From: Legionella_C sp963803545
GTDB taxonomy: Bacteria > Pseudomonadota > Gammaproteobacteria > Legionellales > Legionellaceae
Direction of reading: 5' to 3'
Length of the DNA: 64,000 nt
Assembly (NCBI GenBank): GCA_963803545.1
Contig: CAWDMX010000004.1
Coordinates: 372,001 to 436,000 of the forward strand
The translations under genes were made by a program, and so were the position numbers. Positions 50,856-59,900 of this stretch are shown here, in pieces. Below the pieces are notes generated by a model. It did not search any database and was not told the origin of the DNA. It saw only the letters and a program-made list of their open reading frames with translations. How positions within the stretch are numbered: the first letter of the stretch is position 1; each line of letters starts with the position of its first letter.

Positions 50856-50887
50856 AAAATATCTGTAAAAAAATAAATATTTTATGC
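50852..50887 (-). promoter_or_regulatory. Start-codon-sequestering hairpin
   Basis: GCATAAAATAT (50852-50862) and ATATTTTATGC (50877-50887) pair perfectly across a 14-base loop. In the minus-strand transcript the 3' arm contains the ATG at 50855. Such an AT-rich stem could melt on warming or be opened by a factor. Confidence 0.45.
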
Positions 50888-51239
50888 GATATCAAGGAGA
50901 CTGCCAATAAGATATTGCTTAATATAAGCCCAGATAAACGCCCAAAAAAAGTGTTTTATTCATTTTGTGAAACTAATTGGTTAATATTTATTCTTTTTAT
51001 GAGCCTGTCGATTGTAATTATCTTACTTAAACCATGATTTAAATTTCTGTTTTCTCTTGCAGAATTTCTTAGTGGATACCAATTTTTTTACAAATACTTA
51101 AGAAGCTGTTTTAGTCTCAGAGTATTTTTTTTAAAATACACTTGGATGGGCTGAAAATATTGTCCTGATAGACGAAAGGATGTGCTTATTTTCAATTTGC
51201 AAATTATACGGGCAGAGTTCTTTTCTGATTTCAACCCCA
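50888..51239. other. Intergenic stretch with no recognised gene
   Basis: AT-rich sequence between an orphan gene and a decayed transposase. No ORF with a plausible ribosome site, no RNA gene and no clear IS end were found. The missing N-terminal part of the transposase may have been lost here. Confidence 0.4.
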
Positions 51240-51916
51240 CTTTATTTTAATCACCTATTTAGCCGATACCCAATTAACTGTCTTGACTGCACAATACTTT
51301 CTAAACGGTTAAATAGATTAGTTATTAAAAGTTCACGTTATAAAAAGCAGGCCAAAAAGATGAACACACAGCGGCTATCACGACAGACTCAACGGGTTTG
51401 AAACGGTTTGGTTGCGATGAATGGCATCAAGAGCGTTATAAGTCAAATGCCTGTTGTTCTTGGCGTGAAGCGCATTTTGCTATTGATGAACATCGCATAG
51501 TCCAGGCAGAAGCCCTTACGGACAGATTTACCTCAACGAACAAGTTGTTGAAGACCTGATGGCTTAAATTGATAAGAAGGTCGAGCGGTTTACTGGCGAT
51601 GGCGCTTACGGTGCAACGTCCGCCGGTGAAAAATACGGTCATTGGTTCTGGGTTTATTGCCATGAGAATTCAAATTATTGCGGAAAATTTTGTCAATGGC
51701 CGAAGGGTTTGGCAAAAAGAGCAAGATTATGGTGAGCGCAATTCTACTGAGCTTGGCGTACAACACTACATACGCATATTGGGCAGAACAATACGTGCTA
51801 GAAAATACCCAATCAAAAACAAAAGTGTAGGCTTGGCGGTGGCGTGCTTAACCAACGACAATTCTTGGCATGCCTCTAAGTTTTTTCGTTGCCTCAGACG
51901 GTTTATCGAAAGCTAG
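51240..51916 (+). pseudogene. Decayed IS5-family transposase
   Basis: Pieces of one DDE transposase occur in shifting frames. CLDCTILSKRLNRLVIK (near 51280) matches the segment before the first catalytic Asp. DSTGLKRFGCDEWHQERYKS (near 51390) holds that Asp, and SWREAHFAIDEHRIVQAEALT follows. IDKKVERFTGDGAYGATSA (near 51575) has the second Asp. WQKEQDYGERNSTELGVQHY (near 51710) has the Glu, then RILGRTIRARKYP and AVACLTNDNS. Stops, frameshifts and an internal loss make it inactive. Terminal inverted repeats were not found. Confidence 0.8.
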
Positions 51917-52042
51917 TTAATCAGTAGTCGACCAAAGTTAAATCTAGCATGAAAATAAATCGGTTGAAAAAGGAACATAAAACAACCAAAAGCATGGTGG
52001 CGCCAATGATAATGAAGTGTAATGGCCCCACTCAATTGAACA

Positions 52043-53236
52043 TTAGCGTTTAACGGAGAAAGGCTTTTGAGCGTCATGGTTCGTTGTGGAGTCTGGAGCT
52101 TGAGGCTTAAAAGCGTAACGGTTTTTTATTGTTGTTTCGAACGTTGAAATATCGTCAGCCAGCTTTTCAGCGTCATTTTTTTTGAAAAAAACACTTCCGC
52201 TTACTTTTATAGCGCTAGCACTAAACAGTAGTCCTGTAACCGATGCGGCTATAATAGTTCCTAAAGTCCAACCCGTTAACGATCCGTTTATTAATCCTAC
52301 GCCTGCAAATGCAATGGAGCCGGGCCCCGTCCAGGCTCCAGCCAACAGCCCAATACCTACCCCTAAAAATGCGCCAAAACTAATGCCTACCACAGCACAA
52401 ATCCCAGTGATAATAGCAATAGCTGTGAGCCTAGAGATAACATACGAACTGCTGTGTTTACAAGAATTTTCATATGTTTGAAATAAACGTGACAACTGTT
52501 CAAGCCCCATATGCTTTTTTTTGCGGTTTTCAATAGGAACCACTAATCGCGCGAATTGTTTAACGAAGTTTAGGGTAGCCGTCAATATTTGGTTATCATA
52601 CTTTTTAGCAAGTTGTTTATGCAGACTGTTTAATGCATAAATAAACTCCTCTTCCACATTAATGTCGTTTAACTTCTCGATTAAATTATTCAATTTAAGT
52701 AATGAGCGCAAGTATGAAGTTTTATCAAGAGTGCAGGCTTCATGGAAAACATTATTAATTCTGGTATTTTTTTTAGCACTGGTAATGAAGCAAGGGCTTT
52801 GATTCTCTTTAGCAAAATTTCTCAGCTGTGCGAGAGAGGTATCATCATGAAGAGTATCGGATTTTGTGCCGACTATAATAAAAGGAGCTTCAGGATATTT
52901 TTTTTTATACGGCTGTAAATAAACGTGCAGCTCATTTAAACGCTCGGGCTTTGAAAGGTCAAAGCAAACAATAAAAACTGGGGTACGGGCTGTTCGCTTT
53001 TCAGGCGAGAGCCTTTCCTTTAATATGGGTGGTTCATATTTTGGATTGCCTGAGTAATCTTGAAGGTCAATCAAATCTCCAGTGGTTTGTACCGGTACAC
53101 TTCTATAAACTGGGGAGCCTACGGTCGCCAAGGTGGGGCTATAATAACCAGATTTAAGCCGATTGCATACAGCCGTTTTGCCACTACTTTCAAGCCCGAT
53201 TAGCAACACTAATTTGTTTGAGCTGAGCTTTTTCAT
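52043..53236 (-). CDS. Ras/Rab-like small GTPase with C-terminal membrane hairpin
   Basis: A 397-residue protein. The N-terminal ~170 residues are a small GTPase: P-loop GLESSGKTAV (residues 14-23), switch region with DLQDYSG (G3), VFIVCFDLSKPERL, VGTKSD (G4, about 121-126) and TSAKK (G5). The spacing is that of eukaryotic Ras/Rab/Arf proteins, not of bacterial translation GTPases. A helical middle follows, then a glycine-rich membrane region (ITGICAVVGISFGAFLGVG, GLLAGAW, GTIIAASVTGLLFSASA) and a polar tail. This could anchor a GTPase in a host or bacterial membrane. Legionellales are known to carry Rab-like genes, so an effector is the leading idea. Confidence 0.75.
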   Translation of the reverse strand: MKKLSSNKLVLLIGLESSGKTAVCNRLKSGYYSPTLATVGSPVYRSVPVQTTGDLIDLQDYSGNPKYEPPILKERLSPEKRTARTPVFIVCFDLSKPERLNELHVYLQPYKKKYPEAPFIIVGTKSDTLHDDTSLAQLRNFAKENQSPCFITSAKKNTRINNVFHEACTLDKTSYLRSLLKLNNLIEKLNDINVEEEFIYALNSLHKQLAKKYDNQILTATLNFVKQFARLVVPIENRKKKHMGLEQLSRLFQTYENSCKHSSSYVISRLTAIAIITGICAVVGISFGAFLGVGIGLLAGAWTGPGSIAFAGVGLINGSLTGWTLGTIIAASVTGLLFSASAIKVSGSVFFKKNDAEKLADDISTFETTIKNRYAFKPQAPDSTTNHDAQKPFSVKR

Positions 53237-53544
53237 TGCAACCCCTTAAACTAAAAATTATTACAATTGATGTTTTATGGCACGCGATTGAGTTTAATTA
53301 TAACATAGTGATCAATATATTTCATTCAATACATTCGGTCGAACTTTTTTCAATTTTAAGCAACCAGAGTATTTATCCGTTCACCGATGAGTAGGAATTT
53401 GTTAAACTTTCTGTGCAAAGGAGTGAACCTTATCAAACATAATGGTGTTTTTAAGGATTGCAACCCCTATTGATTGTTCAACCAGGCGGTGATACTAAGG
53501 TTTAGATACCAGGATTTTAATCCTACTAAAAGGAGTAGAAACGG
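53237..53544. other. Intergenic region without a gene
   Basis: About 308 bases upstream of both the GTPase gene (minus) and the cyclase-family gene (plus). It must hold promoters in both directions. Only a short AGGAT-TTTA-ATCCT stem near 53510 was noticed. No RNA gene seen. Confidence 0.35.
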
Positions 53545-54239
53545 TTGGATTTCCCATTTAAAATCATTGACTTGACGCATACACTAGACAACCACACACC
53601 CACACACCTAGTTGGGACGGCAGCTGCGGCTTTAATCATACTGTTGATTTAGATTACGCAGAGTGCGACAGTGAGGATAAATTTCGTGTTATGGCAATAA
53701 ACATGCCTGCGGGAATTGGCACGCATATGGATGCTCCAAGCCATTGTTTTGCTAGCGGAAAATGCATTCATGAGTTTGAAGTCAATGATTTATGCATGCC
53801 TTGTGTTGTGATAGATATTTCAAGTAAAGCACACGAGCGCTATAGCTTATCCATAAAGGATATTAAAGACTTTGAGCAAACACACGGCACCATAAGCCCA
53901 GGCACATGTGTTATGGTCAATACAGGCTGGGATAGATTTTGGGGGAAACCGGAAAAATATCGTAACGCTTATGTATTTCCCTCTATTACAAGCGATGCCG
54001 CAGATTTATTACTCAATCGTGGTACGGCAGCCCTTGGAATTGATACTCTATCCCCCGATAGACCCGAGGATGGGTTTGGAGTCCATAGTGCATTTTTAAG
54101 CCAAAATAAAATTTTAATTGAGAATGCAACAAACTTAAATAAACTGCCACCCGTAAGTAGTTTTATCATGTTTCTCCCATTGAAGATAAAAGATGGAACA
54201 GAAGCACCTGTGCGTTTAGTGGGGTTAACCTTGGCTTAA
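53545..54239 (+). pseudogene. Cyclase/kynurenine-formamidase-family hydrolase, frameshifted
   Basis: A metal-dependent hydrolase of the cyclase superfamily. Starting at TTG 53545 (AAGGAG upstream), the frame reads MDFPFKIIDLTHTLDNHTP and should continue SWDGSCGFNHTVDLDYAEC. A tandem duplication of CCACACAC (53592-53607) shifts the frame. The rest is intact and contains the signature GIGTHMDAPSHC with metal-binding His and Asp, GTCVMVNTGWDRFWG, ALGIDTLSPDRPEDGFGVHSAFL and a complete C-terminus. Removing one 8-bp copy restores a normal protein of about 228 residues. It is therefore a recent pseudogene or a switchable gene. A truncated product could start at ATG 53691. Confidence 0.82.
53592..53607 (+). 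repeat. 8-bp tandem duplication CCACACAC x2
   Basis: Two adjacent copies of CCACACAC within the cyclase-family gene. One copy gives an open frame (HTPSWDGS); two copies shift it and end at TAG shortly after. Slipped-strand replication could revert it. Confidence 0.9.
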
Positions 54240-54338
54240 TTTAGTAAGTAAGCAATTGCTTGTTATATCCAACCCCCCAATAAACTAACAAATTAAAGAT
54301 TTTTCAACAAAAATTTTATCAAAGAGTCTAAAAACACT

Positions 54339-55562
54339 ATGCATAAAACAATAACTCAGGTTTCTGGATTCATAAATACAGTGCAGGTTGATCCAGTTAA
54401 AGATGGATTATTGCGTAATATTAGTTTTGCAGCAAAAGATGTTATTAATATTAAAGGGCAGAAGACAGGGTGTGGAAATCCTAGCTGGGAAAAAAAACAA
54501 CAAGCATGTGGGAAGCATGCTCTGTGCATAGAGCAACTGTTGTCTTCTGGAGCCAGTTTAGTAGGTAAAACTATAACTGGTGAGTTTTGTTCAGGAAGTA
54601 CGGGAGTTAATCATTTTTATGGTCTTCCTAAAAATATTAAATACCCTAAGCGAGTTCCAGGGGGTTCTTCAAGTGGATCGGCATCTGTAGTTGCTGAGAA
54701 TTTAGTGGACTTTTCTTTGGGCACGGATTCCGCCGGATCGGTAAGAATACCTGCGAGTTTTTGTGGGCTCTACGGTATGCGTCCGTCTCATGGATTGATT
54801 TCACTGGATGGAGTGAAAACTTTTGTACCGAGTTTCGATACGGTCGGGTTTATAGCAAAAAAAATTGACATTATCGATTTGGTATTTAAAGCATTATTTT
54901 CTGTACCAGAAAATTCATTAAATAAAATTAAATTTTTATATATCATTGACGATTTTATGCATTTATTGAGTCCCGATTATAAAAAAAATTTTACGGTATT
55001 TGTTAGTAAAATTTCTGAGCTTTTAAGGATAAAACCCTATTTTATTAAATTAGAAAGTATTCACGCGGATATTAATGATAACTCTTTTGGTATGAGCGCT
55101 GTTTTTAAAAAAATATTTTGCGCCGAAGCATGGGAGAACATGAGTGATATCGTAAAAATGTATAATTTAGAATTTCAAAAAAATACTTTTGTGGACTTTA
55201 GTCCTCTATCTAAAACAGATAGATCCAACATGCCTGAAGTGTATATGAAAAAAGAAATATATAGTTTGGCTATTAATAATTTACTGTCCTCTAGTGGACT
55301 ATTGTGCGTACCGACAACACCAGATATCGCCCCATTAATTCAAAAAACCTATTCAAAAGTAAATCAATTTAACTACAATAGGCTTAGGCCATTTATTGCT
55401 CTGTCAGGGGTAGCTAAACTGCCTCAAATTACTATTCCTGTTGAAAGCTTACAAAATCGTTCAGCAGGTTTTGGCGTCTCCATATTAAGCCGTCAAAACC
55501 AGGATTTTTTATTATTGGCTGTTGTTAAAAAAATTAATGATGCACTGGGTTTGATGGTTTAA
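54339..55562 (+). CDS. Amidase-signature family hydrolase
   Basis: A 407-residue amidase. The Ser-cisSer-Lys triad is visible: Lys in SFAAKDVINIKG, the cis-Ser in VPGGSSSGSASVVA and the nucleophile in LGTDSAGSVRIPASFCGLYGMRPSHG. GASLVGKTITGEFCSGSTG and the C-terminal PTTPDIAP and SGVAKLPQITIPV are typical. Substrate unknown; it is closest in look to GatA/AtzF-type amide hydrolases without extra domains. It sits 99 bases after the frameshifted cyclase-family hydrolase; both act on amide-type bonds and may once have formed a small catabolic unit. Confidence 0.88.
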   Translation: MHKTITQVSGFINTVQVDPVKDGLLRNISFAAKDVINIKGQKTGCGNPSWEKKQQACGKHALCIEQLLSSGASLVGKTITGEFCSGSTGVNHFYGLPKNIKYPKRVPGGSSSGSASVVAENLVDFSLGTDSAGSVRIPASFCGLYGMRPSHGLISLDGVKTFVPSFDTVGFIAKKIDIIDLVFKALFSVPENSLNKIKFLYIIDDFMHLLSPDYKKNFTVFVSKISELLRIKPYFIKLESIHADINDNSFGMSAVFKKIFCAEAWENMSDIVKMYNLEFQKNTFVDFSPLSKTDRSNMPEVYMKKEIYSLAINNLLSSSGLLCVPTTPDIAPLIQKTYSKVNQFNYNRLRPFIALSGVAKLPQITIPVESLQNRSAGFGVSILSRQNQDFLLLAVVKKINDALGLMV

Positions 55563-56017
55563 AATACAGGCTTAAATAATTGTATTAGCGTTATAATCAA
55601 AAACGTAACTTTTTTTTTCGCAAAATAAAAAACTACACACAGTAAGGGTTTTTTTGCAAATTTTTATTGAAAATAGAGAGGTGGAGGTTAAGTTGATAGT
55701 AAATTTAACGGGAAACTTCAGTGAACTTAAGAAACCGGATTTGGTAAATAATATTTTGCTACACACTAATAATTCCAACTGGACTGCCTAGCGTTACAAA
55801 ACAAAATTGTAGTGTCCGCAAATGCCGCAGAAGGTCGTGAGAGGCGTAATACATAAGTACAGAAGCCACAGTGATTAAAAAAACAATTCTCTGGATTGAA
55901 ATCATAGAATGCGCAGTGGTTTTTTTTTCGCCATGCAAACACATAAAAAGAACTTTTAAAGACCCAAATGAAAAAACTATGCTATTATAGTCTAAATTTT
56001 TATCTTTAAGAGCAATT
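55563..56017. other. Intergenic region without a supported gene
   Basis: About 455 AT-rich bases. Short frames exist on both strands (for example minus 55759-55944 with one hydrophobic segment), but none has a ribosome site or family resemblance. TATTATAG (55982-55989) may be a -10 box for the next gene. Confidence 0.35.
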
Positions 56018-56374
56018 ATGACTAAATTTTTTTTAGAGTTTGAACGCGATATTAGCGTTGATGAATGTTATCGATTTATTGGTCCATGGATAGGCCTAGA
56101 GTGCGATTTAATGTCTTCCGTTATTTCAAAATACGATTTACCGCTTTACCTTCTTCCAGAAGAGGAAGCAGCTATTAGTGATAATGAAGATATTGGCGAT
56201 GATGATTTGGCTGAGTTGCTAAAGTTTTTATTAATCAAAGATGATGATAATGGCTATCATTTATTCTACGGTAATAAAAGACTCCTCAATGGAGAAGACT
56301 GTATTATCCAATTCTCATTAATGATAGAGTCGTATTTTGCAGCGAGGCTATTAGCGACAAACAGACTGGGTTAG
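56018..56374 (+). CDS. Small acidic protein of unknown function with a decayed copy elsewhere
   Basis: A 118-residue acidic protein (PEEEAAISDNEDIGDDDLAEL in the middle). It begins MTKFFLEFERDISVDECYRFIG and ends SYFAARLLATNRLG. No family was recognised. A degenerate duplicate lies at 39198-39430, which shows that the gene and its 3' flank have been copied within the chromosome. Conservation of this copy as an open frame suggests it is functional. Confidence 0.55.
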   Translation: MTKFFLEFERDISVDECYRFIGPWIGLECDLMSSVISKYDLPLYLLPEEEAAISDNEDIGDDDLAELLKFLLIKDDDNGYHLFYGNKRLLNGEDCIIQFSLMIESYFAARLLATNRLG

Positions 56375-56483
56375 TAGCTTGTTTTTTCCTTCATATGCGC
56401 TTGTTATAATGCCACGGTTTTAAAACAAAAATTCAGCAATTAGTTGCTAAGCGATTAAAATAAACCATTTAGGTTTTTAAACG

Positions 56484-56675
56484 ATGAGTAAAAAAGACCT
56501 ATTAGGCTGAATTTAAAGTAAAAATTGTTTTGAAGCTATTGGTTGGTGATGAACCGTTGCTCAGATAGATTTTAAGCACGGATTGATAGCGAACAATATA
56601 TGAGATTGGACAATTATTTTTGGCTAATGCAAGCCTTGCGTTTAATCCTGATGCCACAGTCGCTGCGATAAAAGT
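56484..56675 (+). pseudogene. Remnant of an IS3-family orfA-like transposase gene
   Basis: Fragments in more than one frame resemble the OrfA helix-turn-helix region: ATGAGTAAAAAAGACC start, then AEFKVKIVLKLLVGDEPLL, QIDFKHGLIANNI and QLFLANASLAF-like text when frames are changed. Several stops and frameshifts interrupt it and no OrfB is present. Together with the IS5 remnant it marks this region as a landing zone for mobile DNA. Confidence 0.55.
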
Positions 56676-56710
56676 TCTGGTAGTAAATCTTTTCCAACAG
56701 TAACATTGTA

Positions 56711-56741
56711 ATCTGTTATCTGTTATCTGTTATCTGTTATC
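56711..56741. repeat. Heptanucleotide tandem repeat (ATCTGTT)x4
   Basis: Four exact copies of ATCTGTT plus a partial ATC. It is non-coding, lies after the IS3 remnant and about 170 bases before the helicase-topoisomerase gene. A 7-bp unit can vary by slippage and could alter promoter spacing. The rest of 56375-56908 has nothing else recognisable. Confidence 0.85.
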
Positions 56742-56908
56742 ACTAATCTCCTCGGTTTTTTTTCGACAACTCTATTGATACCGAATTTTAGCGATGGCTT
56801 TAACTCCTAATTTACAACTGCTTACGGACACAACCTAGATCCTTGAGACTATATATTATATAATCTGCCAATTTTTTTTTGGAATTGAAAAATATATGGA
56901 TTTAATGA

Positions 56909-59900
56909 ATGCTACCCTCTGACAAACAGTTAAATTTTGCTACAGCTATTGCTGAGAAACTTAAAATTGAATTACCACCAAAGGCCCAAAAGGATGTCAA
57001 AGTTTGTGCCGCCTTTATTTCGAAACATAAAGCGCAATTTTATGGCGCTATTGAGTCTGCAAGCCACCAAGCCGGCTTAGATAATTTGGCCATTCCTGAA
57101 TCAAAAAATACTGCAAGAGCACCAACCCATATTGCTACCACTGGGAAACAAGCCAGCCCAAAAGATACATTTGAACAGAAAGTAATTAAATATTGGAAAG
57201 ATGGGCTTGAAAGAACAGCATTTGATGGTTATGGAAATTTGGAAACAGAGCTTCAGGCCGTTCAAAGCTTCACTTTCGATAAGATTGAATATGTATTAGA
57301 ACATTTCTTTTGTAAAAACATATTTGATGCCTCTTCTGGGCGGAAGACCGAATTTGTCCGTCATCTCGTAATGCTTTTAGAACCAGAAAATGCAAAAACG
57401 AAAAATGCCAATACTATTGTTATCTATGTTTTCCCTTTGGCACTTAAACTTCATGACGCTAAAATTTCTGAGTCAAAAAAAGTTCCTTATACTTGGGTCA
57501 AAGCAACCGATGATTTTCCATTATTCAATCATAGAATAATGGGTGAGGAAGCAGAAGTTGAAGGATTAATGCTCTCAAATAAAGAATCCTTTGGGCGTAA
57601 ATTCACGTCAATTGAAAAGGAATTGTTCGGTGGCGCATCTTTAGAGCAATGCTTAAATTTTGTTGATGAATGCTTTAATGCATTAACAGACGAGGAGGGT
57701 GGCTGCCAAGCATGGATTAAAAAATATAATGAATCAAAAAATAATGTTGCTAGGCTGAGAAACAAAGAGGTTCGGTTCAAACTGGTTGACGGATGTGCCG
57801 TATCTGGAGCAACAAAAAATATACGAAGTTGCTTTAGCGATGTATCAAAAGTAATTAAACACGCTAACAATGATTTGTTACCATTGTTCAAAAATATAAT
57901 TAATAAAGACAATGAGCTGACAAAAGCATTTACCGCTCATCAAGAAAAGCAAACCTGGGATAATCTAAGTGTGTATTTAGGGCATATGGACAGTATTAGC
58001 TCTAGTAAGAATAGAGTTTGTTATCCTCTAAATCCATCACAAAGAATGAGTTTGTCTCTGTTTGTAAAAATTAACAACGGTAATACACTAGCTGTCAACG
58101 GTCCGCCAGGAACTGGCAAAACAAGTTTATTAAGGGCTGTCATAGCGGATGAATGGATACGCCCATTAATTTCCAATGAAGAAAGCCCTGAATGCCCTAT
58201 TATCATTGCCTGTGCTGCAACTAATCAAGCAGTTACTAATATTATTTCAAGTTTTGATTCCGTGCCAGGACCTATTTTAAGAGATGTAAATGGTGAGCGC
58301 ACGGACAATGAAGTTTGTATTGAAAGTCGATGGATACCCCATTTAGTTTCTTATGGATGGTATCAACCAGCTTCCGTAAATAAAGATAACAGCACTTATC
58401 AGAACTTTCAAATAATAACGCGAAGATGCCCATCGAGCCCTTGGGATTTTGAATTCGCAGCTAAAGACTTTGGGAGAGTTGTTAATAATATATCCTATAT
58501 TGAGTATAGTTATCTTTCCTTGGCCCAAGAGTTTTTTAATGAAAGCTTGGAAATTGCTGAGGTAGCCAATTTATTTAGAAGTAAGATAAAAAAAATATAT
58601 AAAGAGATGGGGTTGATTACCGATTTATTAAGTTCATGGATATCTGGCTTCGTTTCATATGCAGCGAAAAAAGAAGAAGGGGCAAAGCTCAAGAATAGAT
58701 ATGAGCATATCAAGGCCACATTTGACATTAAAGCCTATAAACAATTAATCACTAATTATGATAAAGACATTAAAAACTTAGATAATAAATTAATTTCTAT
58801 CAATCAGTTAAATAAAGAAGCGCACAAAGAATTTAAACCCAGCATGTTTAGTCGATTGTTAAGGAAAACAAGGGGCTATATAAAGAAGCGGGAGATAAAG
58901 GATAGTAAATATTGGTTGAATAAGCTTGATAAATTGGGTATCCACCCAGCAGAAAATGATGTTAATTTAAATGACATTATCAATTTTATACAACATAAAT
59001 CGGAAGTTTTATTGCTTCACAAGAATACGCTAGTGCAGGAAAAAAATGCTTCATTTAGCAATTACAAAGAGCATGTGGATTTTATTAATAAATATGAATT
59101 AGCCCAGTCTGAACTTGAACAATTACAAATAAAGTTAAAAGAAAAACAAGACGATATTGTTTATAAACTTGGGGATTTAACCGGAAGAACCCAAGCCGGG
59201 ATTTCGGAGCGCTTTATTTATGCTATTGATTGTACTAAAAGTTATTTAGCTTTTAGCTGGGATGATTTTCACATCACCCTTTTACAGGACATACAAGATA
59301 TTTTAGATGTTTCAGTTAGGCCTAGGCTTTTTCACCTTAGTGCTCGTTATTGGGAATCACGATATATTCTGTATCGAAAACAGATATTGGAAGATTCCCA
59401 TTACTCCCAACTGGCTATAGAAAAAATTCGTGAGCTGGCTATGCTTGCCCCTGTATTTGTTACAACAAGTTATTCTGCGCCAAAACTGATGAAATGTAAT
59501 GATAGTAATCGTCAATTTGATTATTTATATGATCAAGCTGATTTATTAATTGTAGATGAAGCCGGCCAAGGTACCCCAGAAATTGGCGCTTGCATATTTT
59601 CATTTGCCAAGCGAGCAATAGTCGTTGGCGATACGGAGCAAATAAAGCCTGTTTGGAATATTGAACAAACAGTTGATCAATTAATTCAACATAATTTAAA
59701 GTTGTTGAATGATAAAGAGGCACTCAAACAAAATGGACTGATGATGTCCGCTGGCAGCATTATGTTGATGGCCCAAAATGCAACACAGCTTTATGACCAA
59801 AATAAAACTGTACCCGGTGTTATGCTTACCAACCATTACAGATGTAGAAAACCGATTATCCAAATATGTAATGAAATGGTCTATTCTGGAGCCCTAAAAA

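Noticed and set aside
51569..51916. ORF as a real 115-residue gene
   Set aside because: It is a frame-mixed segment of the decayed IS5-family transposase; the Asp-containing GDGAYG part reads in another frame.
55572..55944. Two minus-strand ORFs of 61-68 residues
   Set aside because: No ribosome sites, low-complexity AT-rich composition and no family resemblance.
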